Shown here: positions 51,051 to 60,375 of the stretch, piece after piece
How positions within the stretch are numbered: the stretch's first letter is position 1
How the letters are laid out: each line of letters starts with the position of its first letter
Assembly: GCA_043228905.1 (NCBI GenBank)
Contig: JBHGNT010000003.1
Location: 22,940,001-23,004,000, forward strand
From: Azolla caroliniana
Lineage: Eukaryota; Polypodiophyta
Length of the DNA stretch: 64,000 nt
Direction of reading: 5' to 3'
The notes under the pieces: generated by a model
Database searches by the model: none
What the model saw: the letters and a program-made list of their open reading frames with translations, nothing else
Told to the model about the DNA's origin: nothing
Program-made: the position numbers and the translations under genes

Positions 51051-51716
51051 TGTTAAACACAGTGCTCGGCTACGACCGAGGAATAGGATCAACTCACAGA
51101 AAAACAGGAAATACAAAATACACGAAGACAACAGAGAGAAAGGTACACAGGATGTTTTACGTGGAAAACCCTAAATGGGAAAAAACCACGGGAGTCCTCA
51201 AACTCCAACTATCACTATAAACAGAGATGTACAATGGTAAAGCTACAAGGCAACAACCTTGAGCTCACTGTCTTCGCCACAGGCGGCGGCAATACACAGA
51301 GGCGTCGACCTCTTCCTTTCTCTCTCTTTCTCTCTCGGCTGCTCTCACTTCGCTCCCTTGGCAGAAAACATAAAATGAGCAACAACATTTAAACTGTTTG
51401 CCCTAAGTCATATTTATACACATATGACTTTCGGGCTATTTACAAATATAGCCTCAAGGGCTCTTGGCAAATATATTCACAAATATGTCCCCGCATCCGG
51501 ATCTCTCTCCGGGTACATTCGTCATCCGGCTCCGTAACCGGGGTCTTCATCATCCGGCTCCGTAACCGGGGTCTTCAGCATCCGGCTCCGTAACCGGGGT
51601 CTTCATCATCCGGCTCCGTAGTCGTGGTCTTCAGCATCCGGCTCCGTAACCGGGGTCTTCATCATTCGGTTCCCGGATATCCGACCATCCCATCCGGAGG
51701 GACCGTAATCCCAACA
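51051..51716 (-). repeat. Copia-C 5' LTR with five 28-bp units
   Basis: It is 666 bp and otherwise nearly identical to the 3' LTR. The 28-bp array lies at about 51521-51664, one unit carrying GTCGTGG instead of GTCGGGG. The primer binding site lies three bases away at 51036-51047. Confidence 0.95.
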
Positions 51717-51937
51717 GTTTTGAGTGAAGAAGAATAAAAAGGATGTAAGAGCTCTTCCTCCCTATATTGTATATATATCTTTCATTCTGATACTATGATT
51801 GATTGATTCTTTTCTCTATATCTACATCATTTGTTAATGTCTATGTTTCTATATCTATACATGTATGTTACTTATTGATCTCGGAAGCCTACTACGTGTT
51901 TCGTTGTGCATGTAGAGTTTAGAATTGGTATCAGAGC
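51717..51937 (+). repeat. Copia-G 5' LTR, right part, and primer binding site
   Basis: Downstream of the Copia-C target site the DNA continues as LTR R/U5 sequence to about 51920. A perfect iMet primer site TGGTATCAGAGC follows at 51926-51937. The exact LTR end is unclear (no CA immediately before the primer site). Confidence 0.6.
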
Positions 51938-51966
51938 CTAGAAAATCGTAGCTTGCTTTGTGTAAT

Positions 51967-52863
51967 ATGGCTGACATATCCTCTCAAATTGAGAAGTTAG
52001 ACAAGAATAATTATTAGCCATGGAAGTTTCGTATGAAGAACTACTTGATAGACAAAAATCTATGGGGATATGTGTCAGGAACAATTGTGAAGCCATCCTT
52101 ACCAACCAAAGGAGTAATTGATGAGCAACGTGAAGCTTTCATGCAATGGAACGAGAAAGATAAGATGATAATTTTTGTTTTGTCACAAAATATTTCAAAT
52201 TCAATGATTGGTCATATTCAAGTTTTAGAAACTTTTGAGGAAGTTTGGAATTATACATCCTCTACGAAAGCACGGAAAATTCAACTAAAGAATAAGTTGG
52301 ATAATATGAAAAAAACTCCCTTAATGTTTATCAATGATTATGTCTTGAAAATCAAGGATTTGATAGATGCGTTAGCATCAATTGGAAGTCCCGTAGATAA
52401 TGATGATAAAGTTGCATTTTGTTTAAATGGTTTAAGGGAAGATGATAAATGGAAATCATTCATTACATCAGTATATGTTAGAGATAGTATGCCCGATTTT
52501 GATCAGTTGGTTGCTCTAATGGTAACAGAGGAAACGAACTTGCAAGGGTCAACCTCTAGTTCAAATCAGTCTCAAGTTTTCTATGCAGGAAATAGAGGAA
52601 GAGGCAGATACAATTGAAGTCGTGGAAGAGAAAGACGTTTTCCACCACAATTTCAAGAACAAAGTCAACAAAAACAAAGTAACGAGAATATAAGAGGAAG
52701 AAGAGGTGCAGGTACAAATACTCAAAGAAGAAGATATGGAGCTAGGAAAGGTAGTGTCACATGTTATGTGTGCGGAAAACAAGGTCATTATGCACATCAA
52801 TGTTACCATAGAAGTCAAGGTAACAATAATTATGCTTCTACATCTAAAAATGAAGACAATTAA
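51967..52863 (+). pseudogene. Copia-G Gag
   Basis: The ATG at 51967 opens MADISSQIEKLDKNNY. A TAG at about 52015 interrupts it before PWKFRMKNYLIDKNLWGYV. The body is clean from 52033 to 52617 (FEEVWNYTSSTKARKIQLKN, DSMPDFDQLVALMVTEETNL). A stop after GRGRYN is followed by a basic stretch and the knuckle CYVCGKQGHYAHQC (about 52760-52801). This is UBN2-type copia gag, distinct from Copia-A and Copia-C families. Confidence 0.85.
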
Positions 52864-53890
52864 GAAAATTTGCTTGTTATGAATCACGTGTTGAGTAATA
52901 ACGATGAAAATATTGATCATAATTGGTATATAGACAATGGATGTAGTAATCACATGTCATACAATTAGGAAGTGTTTGAGAATTTTCATGCTCCGAATGT
53001 GTTTGGTTATGTACAAACTGGGGATGATACTAGGCATAGTGTTGAATTGGTTGGGCAAATACCGTTACAAGATACGTGTGGTACTAGAAATAAGTTGATT
53101 GATGTGTTGCATGTACCCACGATCACAAAGAATTTGATTTCTGTAGGACAAATGGTGGAGAAAGGATTACAAGTAAAATTTAATTATAAAGGGTGTTTTA
53201 TAGAAGATCCTAAGAAAGGATATAAGGTGATTGCTAAAAGAAAAAAAGAGGGAAGGATGTTTACTATGGATATTAAGAAAGTTGATAGAACATACTTTGC
53301 ACGTGGAAATGAAAAGATTGTTGAAATTGATTTATGACATAAGAGGATTGGTCATGTGAATTTACAAAAGTTAAAAAGTATGTAGTTGAACGAATTAGTG
53401 TTTGGTTTGCCTCATTTTAAGAATAACGAGATGCATTATGTATTTGAAGCTTGTCCATTTGGAAAACACGCTAAGAAAGAAAGATTCATGAGCTCTCATG
53501 TGTTACAACGAATACATATTGATGTTTGGGGTTTGTCAAAAGAAGTATCACATGGAGGAAGCAAGTATTATGTGACTTTTGTTGATGATTATTCAAGAAA
53601 GGTTTGGGTGTACTTTATGAGAAATAAGTCAAATGTTTTTTATTATTTAAAGATATTTAAGAATCAAGTAGAGAATGAAGCAAATACTAAGATAAAAATA
53701 TTAAAGTCAGATGCAGGGGGAGAATATTTTTCTCATGAATTTTCAAATTTTTTATATGATTGTGCAATAAAAAGGCAATATACATGTAGATACACGCCTC
53801 AACAAAATGGCGTTGCTAAGAGAAAGAATAGGACCATTGTCGAAGTTGCAAGGTCAATGCTTAATGAAAAGTGTATACATTACTCTTTTT
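52864..53890 (+). pseudogene. Copia-G protease and integrase, truncated
   Basis: The protease relic IDNGCSNHM, with DSGAS changed, opens this part. It continues in the frame 52972-53337 (DVLHVPTITKNLISVGQMVE, then GCFIEDPKKGYKV). GAG-pre-integrase follows (HKRIGHVNLQKLKS, EACPFGKHAKKER) after a stop. The integrase core has HIDVWGLSKEVSHGG, TFVDDYSRKVWVYF, LKSDAGGEYFSHEF and TPQQNGVAKRKNRT, where the catalytic glutamate is Lys. Homology ends near 53890. RT, RNase H and the 3' LTR are missing. 53891-54216 holds only a possible linker trace (PPIEEVEDDEYNRR). Confidence 0.8.
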
Positions 53891-54216
53891 TAATCAATTA
53901 TTTTCATATTAATGTCCCCCACAATTTGAGAGGAATTCATGTTTATATCCATTTTTCTAGATGTGATAACGATCTGGGATAAAAACAAATTTCCATGAAC
54001 AAGAAAGACAACTAGAACTCCCCCGATTGAAGAGGTCGAAGATGATGAATACAATAGAAGACTTGCAATTTGTGTTGAGTATGTGGATGCTAACAACACA
54101 AGATTCCTTATTTTAATCGTTGCTTCCCGCACAGGCCACCAAATTTAACTTGCTATATCTCGTTACGAAGCTCTGATCAAGGGCTTTCTAACGCATGTTT
54201 ATGCTCAATTCAGTTA

Positions 54217-54301
54217 TGTAAAAGGAATAGCATGCGGAAGCAATAGAAAACCGAACACAGAAACACAGGTTTAATGGAGAGCTTGAATATACACAGGATG
54301 C

Positions 54302-54332
<31 letters not shown>

Positions 54333-54625
54333 CAAAACATAAACTCAATTAAAAAAATAACTCTAACACTCTATACATCCAACGTGCTAAACAACACTAT
54401 TTATACAAGTCCATAAAGGACTCATAGAAGTACTGACAGGTACTTCAATGCTCACACAAGCATCTAACACTAACTACGAGACATTAACTACCTAGTAGTC
54501 CAGACTGCTACTAGGCTTCCGGCTAACCGGCTCCCCAGCTCACTGATCCGGCTCATCCGTCCGGATGCCGATCTGGCTCAGGCTTATTCAGCCGATCCGG
54601 ATCCGGTTGAGCTTGTCGTTCAACA
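54217..54625 (-). repeat. Copia-E 3' LTR
   Basis: This 409-bp LTR contains a long (GA)n run (54306-54333). It lacks two short segments present in the 5' LTR (around TTACTGCTTGATCC and CCGGCTCACTTGC). Confidence 0.88.
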
Positions 54626-54679
54626 CTCCCCCTCAAGCTCAACTTGAGGTCGGATCGTAGTGTTAGTCTCCATGGAAGC

Positions 54680-55228
54680 TGTCATGAAGACATACATCTT
54701 GGCTTATCATGACATTCATCTTGGCGAACCAGGAATCGAACCCATAACCTCTTGGTTTACATATTGTACTTTAACCATTGTAATAACATATGTGAGATGT
54801 AATCATAATAATTATATGTTTAGTTATTACGAGATATTTAGAACATTCTAGATTATTCTAGAATGTTCTTGAATATTTCATGATTATATTTATTATTATT
54901 ATTATTCATAAATATCTAAAATATTCTAGAACATTCTAGAATACTCCATAAGGGCCTATAAATAAGAGTCCATACACTCATCACAACTCATTCGGTTCAA
55001 CACCAGTCTTTAGCCCTTAGCCTACTCCTTGTAATCTTCTTTCTCATAATATAATCGCATTCCCATTTCTTATCTCTCACTTATACTTTTCTCTCTCTCG
55101 CACTCTCTCCCTCTTTCACTCTCTTTCTATCACTATCGCTATCTCTACCGCTCTCGCCATCTCTATCGTTATCGTTATCTCTATCGCCATCGCTCTCTCT
55201 CTCTGCTTCCTACTCAAGAGTCACGACA
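54680..55228 (+). mobile_element. Solo LTR in Copia-E tail (TSD GAAGC/GCAGC)
   Basis: The 549-bp insert begins TGTCATGAAG and ends AGTCACGACA and is flanked by GAAGC (54675-54679) and GCAGC (55229-55233), one mismatch. The U3 edge has an antisense tRNA-like pair (54732-54783). Two heat-shock arrays follow (54840-54879, 54913-54947), then a TATA box TATAAATA (54957-54964). GGTTCAACACCAGTCTTTAGCC and C/T-rich U5 DNA (55080-55205) come next. The same order of motifs occurs in the chromovirus LTR, including GTTCAAC..CCAGTCTT.AGCC, so the two families are related. Confidence 0.8.
54840..54947 (+). promoter_or_regulatory. Double heat-shock-element array in solo LTR
   Basis: The first array (54840-54879) has eight units in 5-bp phase: GAA, TTC, GAT, TTC, GAA, TTC, GAA, TTT. 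Six are perfect and two have one mismatch. The second (54923-54947) has TTC, GAA, TTC, GAA, CTC, four perfect, with two weaker units before it. The TATA box is 10 bp further on. This is a strong predicted site for heat-shock factors. Confidence 0.8.
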
Positions 55229-55830
55229 GCAGCCGGTCCTGCCACTCGGCTCCTTCTGACGTCACTCTGCCTCGCTCGCGCTCCTCGTTCGGTCTTGTCT
55301 CGTTTGCTGCGACCCTTCTGATTTTGTGCACCTTGTCCTCGTCGGTCGGCTTGTCTGCTCAACAGGCCCAATTCAGCTCCCTCACTGTTATGGCTTCGGT
55401 GCTTGCCGATTCGCCGATTCCTTCGTGTTGGTGTCGACTTTCGTTGCCTTCTCATTCTCTTGGCCTTGAATTGATTCGGTTCTTCCAAATCCGTCTGTTG
55501 AACCGAATCGACTGTCTCCGATTCGTTCTAGCTCTTGTCCGAATCGGTCGCTCCCAATTCGTCTTCCGGTTCCAGGCCCTTCACCACATCGGACCATGTC
55601 CGGGTCTTGGCCTTCTTCTTCCGGTCGGCTCTGTCCTTCTTGATTCTGCCGCCGCTACCGCTTGTTCTGACTTGTTTGGATGGGTCAACTTCCTTTGTTG
55701 ACTCGGCTCCTTTTTGCGTCTTGTCTCTCCCTTTCACGATTCTTCCCTCACCGGTGCAATTGGTAGTTTCATTCCCTTTGTCTGTTCCGGTGTCTTTGCC
55801 CGTTCTCCCCCTCAAGTGTGGCACGTCGAG
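55229..55830 (-). CDS. Copia-E extra 3' coding-like tail
   Basis: After the normal end of copia pol (LDVPHLRG at a first polypurine-like GAGGGGGAGA near 55808) the RNase H frame stays open to 55528. It encodes a Lys/Arg/Glu/Asp-rich stretch (IKKDRADRKKKAKTRTWSDV). Further charged frames continue to 55210 (FKAKRMRRQRKSTPTRRNRR). Composition resembles the charged tail of the gag-only element at 22637-24064. Copia elements normally end at this point, so this looks like acquired sequence or an additional ORF. The function is unknown. Confidence 0.4.
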
Positions 55831-57492
55831 ATGCTGAACCCCAAGCATTTCGGTGAAGTGCTGCAACTTGTCCGATCCGAGCAGTTTGGTGAAGATGTCA
55901 GCAAGTTGCCGATCCGTATGAACATACCGAAGTTCGACCTCACCGCTCAGGACACCCTCACGCACGAAGTGGTAGTGTACTTCTATGTGCTTTGTGCGAG
56001 CATGGAATACAGGGTGGTTCTTGGCGAGCTGCATGCTACTTATGTTGTCGCAGTAGATCAGGATCGGGGTCGGCACCTCGGTCCGCAGGTCTTGCAGCAG
56101 TCGCCGAAGCCAAATGGATTCACAAGTGGCAACGATAGCACCCCGGTATTCAGCCTGAGTGCTCGAAAGGGCCACTGTTGGCTGCTTTTTGCTGCTCCAC
56201 GCAACAGCTGCGCTACCAAGCGAAAACATGTAGCCGGAGGTGGATTGGCGATCCGATGCATCATGGGCCCAGTCGGCATCAGTGTAGCCGACTAGCTCTT
56301 GAGTTATACCATGCCGGTATAATAGTTCCCGGTCCTTCGTGCTGCTCACATATCGCAAAATTCGATGCGCACACAAAAGGTGCTCCATGGTCGGCTTTTG
56401 CATATATTGGCTGATCACGCCGACCGGATAACTTATGTCGGGTCGGGTGATTGTAAAATATATAAGGCTTCTGACGATTTGTCGGAACCGCTTCTCATCA
56501 CAGGCCGGTCTGGAGTCGGGACAGAACTTCTAGTTCCGGTCCAGGGGTGTGGAGATCGGTTGACATTTCGTCATGCTGAACTTGTACAACATATTCAACA
56601 CATAGTGTCTTTGTGATAGCAATATGCCTTCGGGGGTTCGGATCACCTCGATCCCAAGGAAATAGTGAAGGTCCCCCAGGTCCTTCATCTCAAATGCGTC
56701 AGACAGTTGGGATTTGACTCGGCCTATTTCATTGAGTCATGGTCCCGTGTTGACTAGATCATCAACATACAACAAGATGCAAACCGGACCGTCCGGACCT
56801 TGCCAGATGAACAACGAAGAGTCGAACATAGAGGCCACAAACCCCATCTTACGCATCTGGTGCGTGATCTTCGCATTCCAAGATCGGGGGGTTTGCTTCA
56901 GGCCATAAAATTTATCTCCGACTGGAAACCGGGGGGTTGGGTCATAAAGACCTCTTCTTCAAGATCACCTCGAGGAAATGCATTCTTCACGTTCATTTTG
57001 TGAAGATGCCACCCCTTTGCCGCAACAGCCACCAACACCACACGAACCATCATCATCTTCGCTACCAGAGTGAAGGTCTCGCCGTAGTCGATTCCGTGGG
57101 TTTGCGCGTATCCCTTCGCCACTAACCGGGCCTTGTACCGGTTAACCGTCGACATTGTACTTTACCTTGTACACCCACTTACATTCGATCGATTTACAAT
57201 GTTGGGGAGGGTCAACTAGGTCCCATGTGTCATTGGCATCAAGTGCTTGCGTTTCTTCCTCTATAGCGGCACGCCAATTTGCGTCCTTTGCCGCTTCTGC
57301 GTAGCTCTCTAGCTCACGCACTTCCACCACCTTGGTCATGTACGCATAGTGATGCACCATGTACTCATTGTACCCATACCGCTTCACGGGGTTCTTCTGG
57401 CGGGAAGACTTCGCTCTTCCGCTCAATGAGGTAGATCCATGTGTGCTGGTTGTAGTTGTCGATGAAGGAGAGGAAATATCGACTCCCGCCAA
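55800..57492 (-). pseudogene. Copia-E reverse transcriptase and RNase H
   Basis: Reading leftward: pre-RT WRAAIEEETQALDANDTWDL and CKWVYKVKYNVDG (57492-57142), then a frameshift to RYKARLVAKGYAQTHGIDYG, DVKNAF-like MNVKNAFPRGDLEEEVFMTQ and PPGFQSE. More shifts lead to FYGLKQTPRSW, CILLYVDDLV (active site YVDD intact, near 56765), FEMKDLGDLHYFLGIEV and RPDIS. RNase H is open at 56418-55830 (DADWAHDASDRQSTSGYMF, STQAEYRGA, AKNHPVFHARTKHIEVHYH, DIFTKLLGSDKL). RNase H looks intact and RT is broken. Confidence 0.85.
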
Positions 57493-57599
57493 GACTCACG
57501 TTCAGTGCCGGTCCCCATACATCGAATGGATTGGATCGAGCTTGTTACGGCTCCGGTTTCGTTTGGTGGGGAATGGAAGCCGGTGTTGTTTCCCGAGTT

Positions 57600-58310
57600 G
57601 GCAGGCTTCACATACTTGGGCCTTCTGGCCACAAAACTTCGGCAAACCGAAAACAACTTGTTTCATTTGCAAGTCTTAAAGCCTCTAGTAATTGATGTGG
57701 CCGATCCGCTTGTGCCAGAGATCAATATCCGATTCAATCTTTTTTCCTTTGGTGAATAAAGTGGTGCCGACTTTATTGGTGTTGAGGATGAAAATCCTCC
57801 CATCTCTGTGCCCTTCAATAATCTGGCCCTCTTCCTCAATGAAGCACCCAAGGTGCGTAAACCGCACCTGCATCCCCTGGTCAACGATCTGACCGACTGA
57901 CACCAGGTTCTTCGTGATAGTCGGAATGTGCAATACGTTCATCAGCTTCCCCCTTTGTCTGACGTGGCTCAAAGGGACTTCTCCGACATGCACGATTGGG
58001 TGAGGTTGATTGTCTCCAATTTCGACGACTCCCGGTTGTTCCGGTTTCTCCAAGAAAGAGAACCACTCTTTGTGGTTCGTCATGTGAATTGACACACCGG
58101 AATCAACGTACCACACTTGCTCCGATTTGGAAGTGGTCTTCTTCATCGAGCTAGCCTCATGTTTCATCACCAAGGCTGGCTCGATCCTCCCGATCCTTCT
58201 GCGTAATGCGAGTATTGCCGGTTCTCTCTATTGGCCTTGCCAGAGCCGGATCTGTCTGAAGCAGCGCGCTTCTTCTAGCACTCGCTTTCTCTGTGACACT
58301 TTTTACCACA
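57600..58310 (-). pseudogene. Copia-E zinc knuckle, protease, GAG-pre-integrase
   Basis: A knuckle CWYCGKKCHRESEC lies near 58310-58270. The protease relic VDSGVSIHMTNHKEW and LHIPTITKNLVSVGQIVDQG belong to the frame 58173-57685. That frame ends with ESDIDLWHKRIGHINY and is followed by CEACQLGKQHRLPFP in a shifted frame near 57600. Directly after DPIHSMYGDRH the sequence is linker and pre-RT, so the integrase catalytic core is deleted. Confidence 0.8.
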
Positions 58311-58439
58311 ATATCAGCATTCCGTGTCGGCCTTTGCTTGCCGACCTCTGGCGCTGCCTTGACTCCCCCTGCTTTTGGAGGGTTTGGAATTGTTGTCAGC
58401 ATGTTCTCTGTGCCTTCAGTCCTACTCTTGTTGGCCGCT

Positions 58440-59108
58440 ACCATTGCGAGCCGACTCGCCTCGTCCACCATGCCCACGGGGCCGATCCGCCTATTTGTAC
58501 AGCATCCGGATGTCGATCTGTGCACTTGTTGACACACCGGCGTGGTTCTCCTCTACAAGGAGCATCGACTGTAAGTCGAAAAATGACGGCGTATTCTCCC
58601 TTGTACATACTGCAATTCGGAACGTTGCGAACTTCGACGCTAGTCCCCTGAGACAGATCTACACCATCTCGCCTTACTCGACGTTCACATCGATAGAGGC
58701 TAAGGAGTCGCATATCTCTTTGATCTTCGAGGTGTAATCAGCCACCTACAAGTGGCGTTGTCGTAAGTTGCTCAGCTCCTGTCGGAGTTGAAGCTTCCTG
58801 GCTGTGGTGCTTGCGACGAAAATCTTTTTCAGATTTCCCCAAGCATCCTTCGGCATTTTCGCATCCTGAATATAGCTCAGAAGTTGTTCGCCCACACAAG
58901 ACCCGAAGCAGTATAGAACTCTGCTCTCCGACTGTTCCCAAGCCGGGAAGTCTTTGTGTGTTGAATTGGGTGTTGTGTCGTTTGCTCCGTCGATGTAGCT
59001 CTAGTATCCATGCCCGAGTAGGTACTGGTGCATCTTGTAAGACCAAGACGCGTAGTTGTTTCTGTCGAGCTTCTCAGTAGGAAACGAGCTAGCCATGCCT
59101 CTATCCAT
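58440..59108 (-). pseudogene. Copia-E Gag (decayed)
   Basis: The start MDRGMASSFPTEKLDRNNYA at 59108 is followed by SWSYKMHQYLLGHGY and a TAG near 59003. It then reads WEQSESRVLYCF, KKIFVASTTARKLQLRQELS and LQSMLLVEENHA with further stops. It is related to the gags of Copia-A and Copia-B. Confidence 0.8.
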
Positions 59109-59197
59109 TTTGTTTTACCTGTTCTTTACGAAGGTTAGGTTTGCTTCTCGAGCTAAGGTCAGTTGCAGAGGTTCTCAACCCTTGCGCTCTGATACCA

Positions 59198-59622
59198 TGT
59201 AAAAGGAATAGCGTGCGGAAGCAATAGAAAACTGAACACAGAAACGCGGGTTTAATGGAGAGTTTGAATATACACAATACGCACGCGAGAGAGAGAGCAG
59301 AACATAAACCCAATTCAAAAAATAACTATAACACTCTGTACATCCAATGTGCTAAACAACACTATTTATACAAGTCCATAAAGGACTGACAGAAGTACTG
59401 ACAGGTACTTCAATGCTCACACGAGCGTCTGACACTAACTACGAGACATTAACTACCTAGTAGTCCAGGCTGCTACTAGGCTTTCGGTTACTGCTTGATC
59501 CGGCTAACCGGCTCCCCAGCTCACCGGCTCACTTGCTCACCGATCCGGCTCATCCTTCCAAATGCCGATCCGGCTCAGGCTTATTTAGCTAATCTGGATT
59601 CGGTTGAGCTTGCCGCTCAACA
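59198..59622 (-). repeat. Copia-E 5' LTR
   Basis: This 425-bp LTR differs from its partner by scattered substitutions, two small insertions and a shorter GA run, so the element is older than Copia-C. Confidence 0.88.
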
Positions 59623-59695
59623 GGTTCCTGATAGAGATCGCAACAATAAAAACAATTTCGCTTCTTCTTTCCCTCTTCACTTTGGCTTTTTCATT

Positions 59696-59733
<38 letters not shown>

Positions 59734-59787
59734 CTCTCTCTCTTCCTCTCTTTTTTTCTTGTTGGTAAAAGCATGCAATTATATTAA
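59623..59787. repeat. CT microsatellite flank
   Basis: A (CT)n run at about 59700-59748 is interrupted by a few bases. No gene is present. Confidence 0.7.
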
Positions 59788-60100
59788 GGGAAAAGTACCA
59801 GGATGCCCCTAGAAGTTCATCTATTTACCAGAATGCCCCTAGAAGTTCCAAATTTACCAAACTACCCCTATGTCCAAAAAATTACACTTTAGAAAGTAAT
59901 TATACACTCAAATCTACAAGCCCTATTTACCAAAGATGGAAAAAATGGACCCAAACTAGCCCTATTTACCAAATATTTGAGTGTATAATTACTTTATAAA
60001 ATGTAATTTTTTGGACATAGGGGTAGCTTGGTAAATTTGGAACTTCCAGGGGCATTTTGGTAAATAGACGAACTTCTAGGGGTATATTGGGACTTTTCCC
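59788..60100. mobile_element. Mutator-like MITE with 9-bp TSD
   Basis: Terminal inverted repeats of about 125 bp start GGGAAAAGTACCAGGATGCC on the left and GGGAAAAGTCCCAATATACC on the right complement. They cover nearly the whole 313-bp element. The flanks are TTATATTAA on both sides (59779-59787, 60101-60109), a 9-bp target-site duplication typical of Mutator-like elements. There is no coding capacity. Within each arm the block CCCCTAGAAGTTC occurs twice. Confidence 0.85.
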
Positions 60101-60375
60101 TTATATTAATTGTATGTAAAATCGACTTAGCTACAACACTTCTTAGGTTCCTCTACCTATCATATGCCTATGTAGGGAGAGGGACATCCTCTAATGCTAT
60201 TCAAAAAACCCGAATAAGCATTTGAAGAAATGATCCCCACATGCTCTAACATCCAAAAATTCCACATGAGAATACCTTTTAGCTTCTTTATATAGGGTTT
60301 CACCCCATGTCTATTGCCAAACATGAAAGCATTACGCATATTCCAATTGTGTTGTAGATCCCAATAACGTAAAAA

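Larger units (their letters stand above)
40405..51716 (-). mobile_element. Copia-C: Ty1/copia element, intact apart from a nested insertion (TSD GTTTT)
   Basis: LTRs at 40405-41182 and 51051-51716 bound the element. The target-site duplication is GTTTT (40400-40404, 51717-51721). Sense is minus: 5' LTR 51051-51716, a 3-bp spacer, a perfect iMet primer site TGGTATCAGAGC (51036-51047), gag, protease, integrase, RT and RNase H. A polypurine tract GAAGTGAAGGGGGAG (41185-41199) follows, then the 3' LTR. The chromovirus at 44467-50214 splits the ORF. Counting the target site once, gag and pol are in one phase without a stop, so the element was probably intact when hit. The copia part alone is about 5.6 kb. 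Confidence 0.95.
54217..59622 (-). mobile_element. Copia-E: Ty1/copia element lacking the integrase core
   Basis: LTRs lie at 54217-54625 and 59198-59622 (TGTAAAAGGAATAG...CAACA on the plus strand). In sense (minus) the 5' LTR is on the right, with a perfect iMet primer site directly adjacent (59186-59197). Gag, protease and GAG-pre-integrase are present, most of integrase is missing, and RT and RNase H follow. Then comes an unusual ~600-bp tail split by a solo LTR, a polypurine tract GAGCTTGAGGGGGAG (54626-54640) and the 3' LTR. Flanking bases (AGTTA, GGTTC) do not form a clean target-site duplication. Stops and frameshifts are present. Confidence 0.9.

Noticed and set aside
54212-59627. Target-site duplication for Copia-E (AGTTA/GGTTC)
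   Set aside because: The bases do not match well enough to claim one.
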